Of a DNA stretch of 59,237 nucleotides, positions 44,028 through 55,941 are shown piece after piece. The notes beneath the pieces were generated by a model. The model saw only the letters and a list, made by a program, of their open reading frames with translations, searched no databases and was not told where the DNA came from. This DNA is from Pedosphaera sp. (lineage in GTDB: Bacteria; Verrucomicrobiota; Verrucomicrobiia; Limisphaerales; UBA9464): assembly GCA_009695205.1 (NCBI GenBank), contig SIBK01000021.1:1-59237 (forward strand), in the 5' to 3' direction. The position numbers and the translations under genes are program-made. Positions within the stretch are counted from its first letter, which is position 1; each line of letters opens with the position of its first letter.

Positions 44028-46486
44028 ATGTCTGCTGCAACAACCTCATCGAAAAACAAAATGCCCGCCGCAACGCAACGCTTCATTAAATAGTTCTCCG
44101 ATATCACCATCGGAGATGTGCCGATTGTGGGCGGAAAGAACGCCTCTCTGGGTGAGATGGTTCGCGAACTGGCCCCAAAGTGTGAACGTGCCCAACGGCT
44201 TTGCCATCATGGCGACGGCGTACCGGCATCTGCTGCGCGAAGCGGGACTGGAGGAGCGGATTCGCGAGGCGCTTGCCGGTCTCGACACCCGCAACATGGA
44301 GGCGTTGCGCCAGTGCGGGAGCAGGATTCGCGGTTTGATTCTCGGCGCCCCGATCCCGCCCGACTTGGAGCAGGAAATCATCGCCGCCTACGACTCGCTC
44401 CAGGGCCGGCAGCTTCATCCAGCGGATCTCGCAGTACGTTCCAGCGCGACGGCCGAGGATCTGCCGGACACCAGCTTTGCCGGCCAGCATGAGACGTATC
44501 TCAACGTGCAGGGCCCCCCTCGAACTTATCAACGCCTGCCTGCGCTGCTTCGTGTCGCTCTTCACCGACCGCGCCATAAGCTACCGAGTCGACAAGGGCT
44601 TCGACCATTTCAAGGTCGCCCTCAGCATCGGCGTACAGAAGATGGTGCGCTCCGACCTCGCGAGCAGTGGCGTCATCTTCACGCTCGATACCGAGACCGG
44701 ATTTCGCGACGTCGTGCTCATCAACGCCGCCTACGGTCTTGGCGAAAATGTCGTGCAAGGCTCGGTGCATCTATACGAATACTCTGTTTTCAAACCCACA
44801 TTGAAAACAGGCCATCGGCCCATCCTCCAGAAAAGAGTCGGCTCCAAGAAATTCAAACTCATCTACGATATCGGCGGCGGAAAAATGGTGAAGAACGTTC
44901 CCGTGCCACCCGGCGACCGCGCGAAGTTCGCGAATTCCGACGACGAAATTCTCCAACTCGCGCGTTGGGCCTGTCTCATCGAGGAACATTATTCTGCAAA
45001 GCGCGGCCATCCGACGCCCATGGACATCGAATGGGCGAAGGATGGTCACACCGGCGAGATGTTCATCGTGCAGGCGCGCCCTGAAACCGTGCAATCGCGC
45101 AAAGCCGTCGAAGTCATCGAGACCTACAAGCTCAAACAACGGGGCGCGGTGCTCGTCACGGGTCGAAGCGTCGGCGAGAAAATTGCCGCCGGCCCCGTGC
45201 GCGTCATCCAAAGCGCCGAGTTTATTGGACAATTCAAGGAAGGGGAAGTCCTCGTTACCGACAAGACCGACCCCGACTGGGAACCCATCATGAAGAAAGC
45301 GGCCGGTATTGTGACCAATCGCGGCGGGCGCACCTGTCACGCCGCGATCGTCAGCCGTGAACTGGGCGTGCCCGCCATCGTGGGCACCGAGGATGGCACG
45401 GAGTTGCTCAAAGACGGACAGATGGTGACGATGAGTTGCGCCGAAGGCGACGCGGGTTTCGTTTACGACAGGCGGCTTGAGTTTGATGTGCAGCGCACGA
45501 GCCTGAAAGACCTCTCTCGCCCGCGCACCAAGGTGATGATGAACCTCGCGAACCCAGAGGAGGCGTTCTCGCTCAGTTTCATTCCGAACGACGGCGTTGG
45601 ACTCGCGCGCGAGGAATTTATTATCGCCAGCTATATCAAGGTGCATCCGCTCGCGTTGGTGAACTACAAGAGTCTTGAGGTCGGCCCCGTAAAGCAACAG
45701 ATTGACGCCTTGACCGCCGGTTACACCGACAAGCCGCAGTTCTTCGTCGATAAACTCGCGCAAGGCGTCGCGATGATTGCCGCGGCGTTTTACCCCAAGG
45801 ATGTCATTCTACGCCTGAGCGACTTCAAGACGAACGAATACGCCAATCTCATCGGCGGCCGCGCCTATGAACCCACGGAGGAGAATCCGATGATTGGTTT
45901 TCGGGGTGCCAGCCGTTACTACAATCCGCGTTATCAGGCCGGCTTCGCTCTGGAATGCCGCGCGGTGAAGAAGATGCGCGAAGAAATGGGCCTCACCAAC
46001 TTGAAGTTGATGGTTCCCTTTTGCCGCACCATCGACGAGGGCCGACGGGTCCAAGCTGAGATGGTAAATCACGGCCTCAAGCGTGGCGTCAATGGACTTG
46101 AGCTTTACGTCATGTGCGAGATTCCCAGCAACGTTATCCTCGCCGACGAATTCGCCGACATTTTCGATGGCTTCAGCATCGGCTCGAACGATCTGACTCA
46201 ACTCATCCTCGGCGTGGATCGCGACAGCGAAATCGTCGCCCCCATCTTCGACGAGCGGAACGCTGCGGTGAAGAAAATGATCGCCCAGGTCATCGCGGTC
46301 TGTCGCAAGCGCGGGCGCAAAATTGGCATCTGCGGTCAGGCGCCCAGTGATTACCCCGACTTCGCGCAATTCCTCGTCGAGCAGGGAATCGACAGCATTT
46401 CGCTCAACCCCGACACGGTGCTCAAGACCACTGTGGCAATTCTGGAGACGGAGAAGAATCGAGCGAACCAGACTCCCCAAGACTGA
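44028..46486 (+). pseudogene. ppsA: Phosphoenolpyruvate synthase, broken by a stop and two frameshifts
   Basis: PEP synthase makes PEP from pyruvate and ATP. ATG 44028 follows a good AGGAAGG site. The start MSAATTSSKNKMPAATQRFIK meets an in-frame TAG at 44091, where the family has Trp, and continues FSDITIGDVPIVGGKNASLGEM. Two bases are missing near 44180 (APK|VNVPNGFAI). A C-run at 44514-44519 is one base too long, before LELINACLRCFVSLFTDRAI. The rest (44520-46486) is open and complete: swivelling His domain GGRTCHAAIVSRELGVPAIVG and PEP domain with SIGSNDLTQLILGVDRDS and the IGICGQAPSDYP end. Only the N-terminal third is damaged. Confidence 0.88.
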
Positions 46487-46532
46487 CACGCCCAGGGCCG
46501 GCAACTTTCTCTCGCGCGGCGGCGCGTGGGTC

Positions 46533-47030
46533 GTGGTGCAATCCCTCCTGATGGCGTTGGTCGTTGTGCTCGGCGTGCTGTTTCACGGCGACTGGACGCG
46601 ACTGCCGGTGATCGCGGCGGGTGCAGGGTTGTTTATTATGGGCGGTTACTTTGGCGTCGCTGGAGTCGTAGTGCTTGGGGGCGCACTCACGCCGTTTCCG
46701 AAACCGCGCGAAGGATCGGAACTGGTGCAATGCGGTGTTTACGCGATAGTCCGGCATCCGCTCTATGCCAGCGTCATGCTCTCCTCACTCGGTTGGGCGC
46801 TGATCTGGCAAAGCGGGCCAGCGCTCATCACGACGCTGCTTCTGATTCCGTTTTTCCACTTTAAAGCGCGACGCGAAGAATGCTGGCTGCGAAAACAGTT
46901 TCCGGACTACGCGGAGTACGAACGCCGAGTTCCGCGTTTTATTCCGCGCTTCCGTCGCGCGCCCAAGACCGTTTTGACAATATGCCTGCTGACAATCAAA
47001 ACGGCCAAATCCTCCCTTCTCATTCTCTGA
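46533..47030 (+). CDS. Isoprenylcysteine methyltransferase-like membrane protein
   Basis: About four membrane helices are followed by the family end [24 protein letters not shown] and [26 protein letters not shown], the SAM-binding C-terminal pattern of ICMT/PEMT-type methyltransferases. The substrate is unknown. No ATG is in a suitable place: GTG 46533 is used, while the conserved-looking sequence begins earlier at about 46475 (LPKTDTPRAGNFLSRGG) without a start codon and overlapping the ppsA end. This is the only gene of the 43.5-59 kb block whose frame is not visibly interrupted, although its start may be lost. Confidence 0.7.
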   Translation: MVQSLLMALVVVLGVLFHGDWTRLPVIAAGAGLFIMGGYFGVAGVVVLGGALTPFPKPREGSELVQCGVYAIVRHPLYASVMLSSLGWALIWQSGPALITTLLLIPFFHFKARREECWLRKQFPDYAEYERRVPRFIPRFRRAPKTVLTICLLTIKTAKSSLLIL

Positions 47031-47049
47031 GTCACTCCGCGATGTGCCA

Positions 47050-49261
47050 ATGAACCCAAATGCTTTCACCCGTGCCGAACTCGCCCACGAAGCGCTGCGT
47101 CATGCCCAGCGGCAACCGCTCGACGCGATGTTCGAACCGCGCAGCGTCGCCGTTATTGGCGCATCCGAGAAGACCGGCAGCGTTGGCCAGGCCCTGGTCC
47201 AGAACCTCCGGTTCTTCGGGGGCCCGGTTTTTCTCGTTAACGCGAAGCGCAAGAAGATTTCAGGGCTAGATGCCTACCCGGAAATCGCCGCCGTACCGGA
47301 GAACGTGGACCTCGCCGTCATCGCTACGCCGGCGCCGACCGTGCCTGGTATTCTCCGGGAATGCGGGCTGCGGGAGTGTCTGCGGCCATCATTATCTCCG
47401 CGGGCTTTCGGGAATGCGGCAAAGCAGGAGCTGAACTGGAGCAGCAATGTCTCGTTGAGGCGCGGGGCGCGAAGATTCGGTTGCTCGGGCCGAATTGTCT
47501 GGGCCTGATGATCCCCCAGGTGCAGCTGAACGCGACGTTCGCCACAGGTATCGCTCAACCCGGCAGCGTTGCCTTTCTTAGCCAGAGTGGCGCGCTCTGC
47601 TCGGCGGTGCTGGATTGGAGTTTTCGCGAAAACGTTGGCTTCAGCGCGTTTGTCTCGGTCGGCTCGATGCTCGATGTCGGCTGGGGCGACCTCATCATGC
47701 ACTTCGGCAAGGATCCGAACACTAAGAGCATCGTCTGCTATATGGAGTCCGTGGGTGAAGAGCGTTCCTTTCTCTCCGCCGCGCGCGAAGTCACCCTCAC
47801 CAAACCCGTCATCGTCCTCAAAGTGGGTCACACAGACGCTGCGGCCAAAGCTGCGGCCTCCCACACCGGCGCCTTAACCGGAAGCGATGCCGTGCTCGAC
47901 GCCGCCTTCCGTCGAGTGGGTGTCCTGCGGGTCAATTCCATCGGCGAACTGTTCAACATGGCAGAACTTCTGAGCAAGCAACCCCGTCCGCGTGGCCCGC
48001 ATCTCGCCATTGTCACCAACGCGAGTGGGCCGGGAGCCCTGGCCACGGATGCCCTCGTTGCCAGCGGCGGGCGATTGGCCGAATTGTCGCCCAACGTATT
48101 CGAATCGTTGAACCAGTTTCTTCCCCCACATTGGAGCCATGCCAATCCCGTCGACCTACTTGGCGACGCCGATCCGACACGCTACGCCAACGCCACTGAA
48201 CTCACCGCGCAGGATCCGCAATCCGACGGCGTTCTCGTCATTCTCACTCCCCAGGCGATGACCGATTCCCAAGGCACAGCCGAGAAAATCTGCTCGCTGA
48301 CAAGGCATTCGACCAAGCCGTTGCTCACCAGTTGGATGGGGGCACCAGTGTTGACGCCGCAAAGAAAATCCTTAACGCCGCTGGAATACCAACCTTTGAT
48401 TACCCGGACACAGCCGCCCGTGCCTTCTCATTGATGTGGCGCTACAGCAGCAACCTGCGGGTGCTAAACGAAACACCTATGGCCGCAGACCCTTCGGCAG
48501 AAGCCACCGCAGGCCGTTCCGTCGCCGAAAACCTCATCTCAACCGCGCGAAAAGCTGGCCGGACCCTCCTCACTGAATTTGAATCGAAGCAATTGCTCGC
48601 CGCCTACGGCATTCCAACTGTCGAGACCCACGTTGCCTTCACCGAAGACGACGCGGTGAAACACGCCGAGATGTTAGGCTACCCTGTCGTCGTAAAACTT
48701 TTCTCTGAGACGCTCACGCACAAGACCGACGTGGGCGGCGTTCAACTCGATTTCCGCAACGCCACGGCCGTGCGACAGGCCTGGGAACAAATAGAAACCT
48801 CCGTCGGTGAGAAGGCCGGCAGTCAGCACTTCCTCGGAGTGACCGTCCAACGGATGGCAGCGAGTGAAGGTTACGAACTCATCTTGAGCAGTAGCATCGA
48901 TTTACAGTTCGGCCCTGTCCTCATGTTCGGCGCAGGGGGGCAACTCGTTGAAGTCTTCCAAGATGTTGCGTTGGGCCTGCCTCCGCTCACCGCCACGCTC
49001 GCACGGCGATTGATCGAACAAACCAAAATCTTCGCCGCCCTCAAGGGCGTGCGTGGCCACAAAGCCGTCGACCTCGCCGCGCTCGAACAACTCCTCCTGG
49101 GCTTCAGTCGACTGGTCGCCGAGCAGCGCTGGATTGCCGAGGTCGACCTAAACCCTCTGCTCATTTCCCCCAAAGGAATGCTTGCACTCGACGCCCGGGT
49201 TTTGTTGCATCCAGCGCACACTGCCGAAGACGAGCTTCGACGACTTGCGATTTGTCCCTGA
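47050..49261 (+). pseudogene. ADP-forming acetyl/acyl-CoA synthetase (fused alpha-beta), two frameshifts
   Basis: This enzyme would interconvert acyl-CoA, ADP and phosphate with acid, CoA and ATP. The CoA-binding start [26 protein letters not shown] is in the first frame up to about 47364. One base is missing there before [18 protein letters not shown]. The second frame covers the ligase CoA domains ([33 protein letters not shown]) until a G-run at 48338-48342 that is one base short. The third frame carries the ATP-grasp beta part (LLAAYGIPTVETHVA, PVVVKLFSETLTHKTDVGGVQL, AEVDLNPLL) to the stop at 49261. All domains are present once frames are joined. Confidence 0.88.
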
Positions 49262-49277
49262 GCCTATCTGAGGCTCA

Positions 49278-49341
49278 GGACTCCTGATATCGCGGCGAGA
49301 CGTTTTGCCGACTTGGAAAAAGGCGTGACACCGCAAGGCCT
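49278..49341. repeat. Dispersed intergenic repeat, copy 2
   Basis: Starts GGACTCCTGATATCGC and aligns with 1434-1502 over about 60 bases with scattered differences. It lies directly after the acyl-CoA synthetase remnant. Confidence 0.6.
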
Positions 49342-49469
49342 TCCGCCGCTGTCTTCGAACCGTATCAGCGCCGCATGTTGTTGCGCGTCTGAAACGACAG
49401 GCATCGGGCGGGCGCTGGTTTCATTCCGGTTTCCTCGCTCGCCGCCGTCTGTAAGCTCTTGGGCATTCC

Positions 49470-50946
49470 ATGAGCGAAACGTCCAATCCGCGCCTGTCCC
49501 GGTCCAGCCTGATCCCGACGCTCGGACTTTTCAGCGCCATCATGCTCGTGGTTGGCGGCGTGATCGGCTCTGGAATTTTTCGCAAAGCGGGTGTGATGGC
49601 CGGGCAGGTGGGTTCGCCCAAAGTGTTATTGGGTGTATGGGTGGTGGCCGGAATCGTTTCATTGCTCGGCACGTTGAGCAACGCGGAACTGGCCGCGATG
49701 ATGCCGCAGACGGGCGGCCAATACGTTTTTCTTCGGCGCGCGTATGGGCCGTTTTTCGCATTTCTCTACGGATGGGCTTTGTTCGCGGTCATCCAGTCCG
49801 GTTCCATCGCTGCGCTCGCGTATGTGTTTGCCGAATACACAACGCAAATCGTGAAATTGCCGGAAGCGTCCGCATCACTGGCTGCCTTTGCGTTTCACTT
49901 GCCGCTGATCGGTGACATCGCGTTGTTCAAAGATCTCGGCGTGAAGGGACTCGCCGCTGCCGTGATTCTATTATTGACGGTTGTCAACTTTGTTGGCGCG
50001 CGCTTCGGCGGCGTAGTGCAAAATGTTTTTTCGATCGCGAAAATGGCGGCCATGCTCGGCCTGGCGTTGATCGGCTTGCGGACGCCTGGCGTCGGCGACT
50101 TCGCCAATCTTACGAGGAACAGCAGCGTGATTCATCCGACCGGTCTCATGTGGTGGGCGGCCATCGCCGCGGCGTTGCAGGGCGCGTTCTGGGCGTTATG
50201 GTGGCTGGCACAATATCACCTACATCGCCGGTGAATTGAAATCGCCCCAGCGCGATTTGCCGCGCAGCCTGATCCTGGGAATTCTGCTCGTCACTGGACT
50301 CTATTTGTTGTTGAGCGCCATTTATTCCTACGTGCTGCCCATCGACGAGATGGCGCGCTCGAAACTGGTCGCGGTAGATGTGGCGGAACGTTGTTTTGCG
50401 GGCGGAGGGCGTTGGATTGCATTGGCGGTTATGCTCTCCACGTTCGGCGCGGCCAACGCCGTCATTCTCACGAGCGCGCGCGTTTATTTCTCAATGGGCG
50501 AAGGCGGCATCTTTCCCGCAGCACTTGGGCGGGCCCATCCAAAATTTCATACACCGAGCTCGTCGCTCATCGTGCAGGCCGGCTGGAGCATTCTGCTGCT
50601 GTTCAGCGGGACGTTTGACACGCTGACCGACACGCTGATTTTCGTGAGCTGGTTCTTCTACGCCGCGAACGCATGGGCGGTCGTCGTGCTGCGGCGTCGC
50701 GAGCCGAATGCGCCGCGTCCGTTCAAAGTGCCCTGGTATCCCTTGGTGCCGGTGATCTTTGTCGCCTTCGGCTTGGTTTATCTCGTTCTGACGGTTTGCA
50801 ACGACGTCGCAACCTATCGCAAAGCCGTTGCCGCCGGCCAGCCAGCCTTTATGAACTGCGCTCTTGGCGCCGCGCTCGTATTGAGCGGAACGCCGATCTA
50901 TTTTTATTACCGCTGGAAACGGTCTCGAAGCCTGAGCGCCAAATAG
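49470..50946 (+). pseudogene. APC-family amino acid permease with one frameshift
   Basis: The first frame begins MSETSNPRLSRSSLIPTLGLF and has the family's VVGGVIGSGIFRKAGVMAG, NAELAAMMPQTGGQYVFLRRAYG and further helices up to ALQGAFWAL. An extra T at 50196-50197 then breaks the frame just where the family reads YDGWNNITYIAGELKNP. After joining, YGGWHNITYIAGELKSPQRDLPRSL continues through the remaining helices to the stop at 50946. About 490 residues and 12 helices would result. It resembles basic or neutral amino acid exchangers; the substrate is unknown. Confidence 0.85.
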
Positions 50947-51005
50947 ATCCAACGCCTTCGCTTTGCTTTGCTTCTCGGTCCAATCCTGTTTCTCTGATTC
51001 CGTTG

Positions 51006-51584
51006 ATGAACGAAATTACCCGCATCCTGGAGCGTGTTGATCAAGGGGACCCAAAGGCCGCCGAACAGTTGCTTCCGCTGGTGTACGAAGAACTTCGAAA
51101 ACTGGCGGCTCACAGGATGACCTGGGAAGCTCCGGGCAATACCCTGCAGCCAAAGGCTCTCGTTGATGAAGCTTACTTGCGTTTGATCGGCTCAAATCAA
51201 CCGCAGCAATGGGATGGGTGATCCCATTTCTTTGCCGCAGCCGCGGAGGCGATGCGGCGGATTCTCGTCGAGTCCACCCGACGGAAGCAGTGCGTGAAGC
51301 ATGGCGGGCAGTTGGAACGGGTGGACTTGGATGCCGTGGAGTTGCCGATGCCCATGCCCATGCCCGATGACGACCTCCTCGCGCTGGACGAGGCCCTGGA
51401 CCGACTTGCCGTCGTAGACTTGCGTGCCCCCGAGGTCGTCAAGCTCTGCTTCTTCGTCGGGTTAACGCAAGAACAGGCAGCGAGCGAACTGGGGATATCA
51501 ATCAGCACGGCCGAACGGCTTTGGTCCTGCGCGCGCGCCTGGCTTTTCCGCGAGCTGAAAAGGACACGCAACGCCTCGCCATAA
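51006..51584 (+). pseudogene. ECF RNA polymerase sigma factor with in-frame TGA
   Basis: ATG 51006 starts MNEITRILERVDQGDPKAAEQLLPLVYEELRKLAAHRM, the usual beginning of ECF sigma factors paired with Ser/Thr kinases in Planctomycetota and Verrucomicrobiota. At 51219-51221 an in-frame TGA interrupts region 2 (QQWDG*SHFFAAAAEAMRRILVE), where an Arg codon CGA would be normal, so a single C-to-T change is likely. The rest, including region 4 (VVKLCFFVGLTQEQAASELGISISTAERLW), is open in the same frame to 51584. Full length would be 192 residues. Confidence 0.85.
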
Positions 51585-51756
51585 ACTAAATCTGAACTCC
51601 AAAACTGACGTCACAGAAGCAAACTTGCGAAACGAAGGAAAAATAGGCTCCCTTGCCAGGAACGCGGCACTGACTCATTCGAGACGCCGGTGACCAACTG
51701 TTCCCTCTTCGTTCTCTTCGTTGCCTTCAGTAAATCAATCTCGGTTTTCGGGCCGA

Positions 51757-51811
51757 AGAATCTTTTTGAAGGGTTTCAGCCCAAAAATCGCATTACCAAT
51801 GAAGGGAACGA
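51757..51811. repeat. Short repeat before the kinase gene, copy 1
   Basis: CTTTTTGAAGGGTTTCAGCCC followed by ATCGCATTACCAATGAAGGG recurs in similar form at 55795-55848. This copy also contains a small hairpin TGAAGGGA...TCCCTTCA. The two copies bracket the kinase-WD40 gene. Confidence 0.5.
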
Positions 51812-51831
51812 ATCCCTTCACCCACTTTATC

Positions 51832-54800
51832 ATGGCTAACGCGGACGCACTCATCAGCATTTTCAATGAAGCCAACGCCCTGCCCGCCGGCCCCGAACGC
51901 GAACGGTTCCTGGCTGAAGCCTGTCAGGGGAATCCCCCGTTGCAGGAACAAGTTGTTTCATTGCTGGAATCCCACGACGGCGCGGGTGATTTTCTCAAGG
52001 GCACAATCCTTTTTCCGGCGTTTCTGCTGGCCGAAAAGCCCGGAGCCATGATTGGCCGATACAAGTTGCTCGAGAAAATCGGCGAGGGCGGATGTGGTGT
52101 GGTCTATGTCGCCGAGCAGACCGAGCCGGTGCGAAGACGTGTAGCGCTCAAAGTCATCAAGCTGGGGATGGACACACAGCAGGTGATTGCCCGGTTCGAG
52201 GCGGAACGTCAGGCGCTGGCGATGATGGACCACCCGCACATCGCCAAGGTGCTCGAAGCCGGCAGCACGGAGACGGGCCGGCCTTACTTCGTGATGGAAC
52301 TAGTCCGTGGCATCCGCATCACCGACTTCTGTAACCAAGGCAAGCTCTCAACAAAAGAACGGCTCGATCTATTCACCAAAGTCTGCCAGGCGATCCAGCA
52401 CGCGCATCAGAAGGGAATCATCCATCGCGACATCAAGCCCTCGAACATCCTCGTCACGCTCCACGACGGAGTGCCAGTGCCCAATGTGATCGACTTCGGC
52501 ATCGCCAAGGCGACCGAAGGCCGACTCACCGATGCGACGGTTTACACACAGTTGCACCAGTTCATCGGCACCCCAGCCTACATGAGTCCGGAACAGACGG
52601 AGATGAGCGGGCTGGACATTGATACCCGCAGCGACATCTACAGTCTGGGCGTGTTGCTCTACGAACTGTTGACATGCAACACGCCGTTTGATGGGCAGAA
52701 ACTGATGGCATCCGGTATCGACGCAATGCGCAAGACGATCCGAGAGAAGGAACCCGTGCGCCCGTGCGCCCGAGCACCCGGCTAACTCTGGAACTCGAAG
52801 CCACAGCTGAGCGCCAAAAAAAATCCACCCCAGGGTGGACGATTCCCTCGGAAGCGGAACTCACAGACGACTCCCGTCAGCGGCTACGGCTCAAGGAGCA
52901 GATCCACCGGGTGAAAGGCGATCTCGATTGGATTGTGATGAAGTGCCTGGAGAAAGATCGATCCCGTCGTTACGACACCGCCAATGGTCTTGCCGCGGAC
53001 CTCAGCCGGCATCTGAACAACGAACCCGTCATCGCACGGCCGGCCAGTGCGGTTTACAAGTTCCAGAAGGCGTTTCGCAGGAACAAGGTTGCGTTCACAG
53101 CGACTGCAGCTGTTGCGACCGCGTTACTCGTGGGAACTGGCGTTAGCACCTGGCTGGCTATTGAGGCGAAGAAACAGCGACGCACCGCCCAAACGGAAGC
53201 TGACAAGGCCCGATCAGCACAAGGAGAAGCCGAGAAGAGCAACACGGCTGAACGGAAGCTGCGAATCAGCGCTCAACACGATCGCTATCGTGGCCACCGT
53301 GAACCTGGCCGGGCAAGCCTGGGATCAATACAACTTCGAACGCCTCCGCCAAGTACTGGAAGACACGCGCAACTCTCCGGACCACAGATTTGAATGGTAC
53401 TATAGGCAGCGCCAAGCACATCTGAATTTGAATACCTTGCGGGGCCACACGGAAAGCGTGGACTCGATGGCGTTTTCACCGGACGGCCAGCGCATCGTCA
53501 CCGGCAGTAGCGATCGGACTGCCAGAGTGTGGGACGCAGCCAGCGGCCGGGAGCTATTCAAGCTAGTGGGGCATGACGGTCCCGTAATCTCGGTTGGTTT
53601 TTCCCAGGTCGGTGATCGGATTGTCACCGGCAGCGACGATCAGACCGCCAGGGTGTGGGAGGTAGCCACTCGCCGGGTTCTGATCACGCTCGTAGGGCAC
53701 ACCGATATGATAAGCTCCGCGGCTTTTTCTCCGGATGCCAAGCGGGTTGTTACGGGCAGCTATGATCAAACCGCCAGGGTTTGGGACGCGGCGAGTGGCA
53801 GGGAACTGCACCAGCTTGTTGAACACAGCCATCCAGTTCACTCCGTCGCCTTTTTCCCAGACGGCCAGCGGATTATTACCGGCAGTACCGAGAACATCGC
53901 CAGGGTTTGGGACTCGGCCAGCGGTCTGGAACTTCCCCTCCAGCGGCTCGTCGGCCGTGGTACGACGACCTCTGTAGCTATTTCCCCGGACAGCCAGCGC
54001 GTAGTGACCGGAAGTTGGGATTCGGCGGCCAGCCTCTGGAACGTGGCCACCGGCCGGGAAGAACTGAGTATCCGAGGCCACGTGCAGGCGGTGCGCTCGG
54101 TGGCGATTTCGCCCGACGGCCAACGGTTTGCGACTGGAAGTGGGGACGGTGATGTAGAAATCTGGGAGATGAGCGGTGAGCGGTGAGCGACAACCACTCA
54201 CGCTTCGGGGAAACATGACGAATGTATTGGCTGTGGCATTTTCCCCTAACGGCCAACGGATTGTCACCGGGACTGGTAGTTACAACCATGACCAGAGGGT
54301 CACTGGAAGCGGCGATCAGGCCGCCCAGGTATGGGAGCGGGTCAGCGGCAAAAAGCTGCGTTCGCTCACGGGGCACACTTCAGGGATTTCTTCCGTGGCC
54401 TTTTCGCCGGACAGCCGCCGAATCGTTACTGGCAGCGGAGACAGGACGGCTATAGTGTGGGATGCGGCCAGTGAACGGAAACTACACACACTCGTGGGGC
54501 ACACCGCTTCGATTAGCTCTGTGGCTATTTCTTCCGACGGGCAGCGGATTGTCACCGGCAGTCTCGATATGACCGCCCGTGTTTGGGATGCGGCCACAGG
54601 TCGGGAACTCTTCAAGCTCGTTAGGCATAGCTCTGAAGTTTGCGCGGTGGCCTTTTCCTCAGACGGCAAGCGGATTGTCACCGGCGGTAGTTTTGATCAG
54701 ACCGTCCGAATCTGGGACGCCGCCACCCGTCTTGTCGAGTGCACGATTGAAACACCGATGTTTCGAGTTACGTGTGTCGCTTTTTCGCCGGACTGCCGGC

Positions 54801-55647
54801 GGATCGCAGCCGGTGGTTGGCCGCGGGCGGCGATGATCTGGGAGCTCGGCACCGATCGCGAACCCCTCACGCTGAATGGCCATAGCACCGTGGTTACCTC
54901 GGTGGCTTTTTCACCGGATGGTCAGCGGATTGTCACTGGAAGCTATGATTAGTCCGCCAAGGTGTGGGAGTCGGCGCGAGCGGATCAGGTCGCCGCGTGG
55001 GAGGAAGAAGAACGGTTTGCCGAACTGTCCAAAGTCAGCTGGCGGAAGGAGCTGGCTGCGTTGCAGCGCGAGCAGGCCGCCGGGCAGATACGGCAACGCA
55101 TTGGCTTGGCTCGTGACGACGAGGGTGCAATCAAGCGGTGGCTCGTCCTGACCCCTATCCGGTTAAACCCGGATGAGAACGGAGCGCAGGCCATGGATGC
55201 CGAGCAGATTAAGGGCGAAAGCCAACTCCATCCCAAAGCGGGAGAAGGGTCCCTGTTGGGACCGCTGAATTGAAGTGGCAGGAGGTGGTTGGTGAGGATT
55301 ACGCGATTGATTTCAATGCGATTTCCGGGAGCGAGACGCCGGGGAGGGTGGCCTACGCGGTCTGCTACATCCGCTCGGATGCCGAGCAGCACGACCTGCA
55401 GCTGCTGCTCAGCTGCAACGAGCGTGCAAAAGTATATCTGAACGGAACATCCATCTACGAAACTTCGTCATCCCGCTATTTCACCGCGGATCGGGAAACC
55501 GTGCCGAAGATTTCCCTTAAGGAGGGGCTCAACGTCCTGGTGTTCAAAGTCGGGAATAAAACGAAGGAGTGGCAAGGGTCCCTCCGGCTCACCGATGCCC
55601 AGGGCAACCCGGTTCGAGGGCTCCAGAACACCTTGAATCCCGAATGA
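51832..55647 (+). pseudogene. Ser/Thr protein kinase with WD40 repeats, broken by four frameshifts and one stop
   Basis: The kinase domain (51832-52750) is complete in motifs: IGEGGCGVVYVAEQ, VALKVIK, IIHRDIKPSNIL, VIDFGIAKA, GTPAYMSPEQ. An 8-bp tandem duplication GTGCGCCC at 52756-52771 then shifts the frame; with one copy removed the text runs EPVRPSTRLTLE. A membrane helix (VAFTATAAVATALLVGTGVSTWLA) follows, then a second shift near 53268. About twelve WD40 repeats follow (RVWDAASGRELFKL type). They are broken by a 7-bp duplication GAGCGGT at 54171-54184 and by TAG at 54950, where family sense would be Gln. A fourth shift near 55265 precedes the end domain (DFNAISGSETPGRVAYAVCYI...KVYLNGTSIYE). 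Joined, it would be a membrane kinase with an outer propeller. Confidence 0.9.
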
Positions 55648-55662
55648 GAACAACCCTTGCCC

Positions 55663-55706
55663 CGTAGTCGCGGACCCGCCGTAGTCGCGGACGGGAGTCC
55701 GCGCCA
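55663..55706 (+). repeat. REP-like hairpin repeat, copy 2
   Basis: CCGTAGTCGCGGAC occurs twice in tandem here (55663 and about 55679), the second completing a 7-bp hairpin CGCGGAC-GGGA-GTCCGCG at 55686-55703. It starts 16 bases after the kinase-WD40 stop. Copy 1 at 4084-4109 is in reverse orientation after the other kinase remnant. Confidence 0.65.
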
Positions 55707-55794
55707 ACCTCTTTCCTGCAACGGTTCATGGTCCCAATAGAAAGCCTGAGCCCACCTGCCGTAGGTCAAAAACCCACGAGTGCGCCGCAATCAA

Positions 55795-55848
55795 GAAAAC
55801 TTTTTTGAAGGGATTCAGCCCTCGATATCGCATGAATAGGTGAAGGGC
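55795..55848. repeat. Short repeat after the kinase gene, copy 2
   Basis: AACTTTTTTGAAGGGATTCAGCC, then ATCGCATGAATAGGTGAAGGG, similar to 51757-51811. The remaining bases between the kinase gene and the pseudopilin gene (55648-55941) hold no gene. Confidence 0.5.
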
Positions 55849-55941
55849 CGCATTAGCCGCGGAACTTCAAAAGCAACAGAGCCGAATTTTTAACAATCGC
55901 CATCCCACGCCGGCCCTGCCCGGCATCGCCATCAAGAAACC

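Noticed and set aside
44771..45763. 330-codon minus-strand frame
   Set aside because: It is antisense to the well-conserved C-terminal part of ppsA.
51006..51584. TGA in the sigma gene read as selenocysteine or as a sense codon
   Set aside because: The position is an Arg in the family, TGA is a normal stop in the intact genes of this window, and TAG stops and frameshifts also occur in neighbouring genes.
52756..54184. Programmed ribosomal frameshifting in the kinase-WD40 gene
   Set aside because: The shifts are caused by tandem duplications and scattered indels, not slippery heptamers, and a TAG stop follows.
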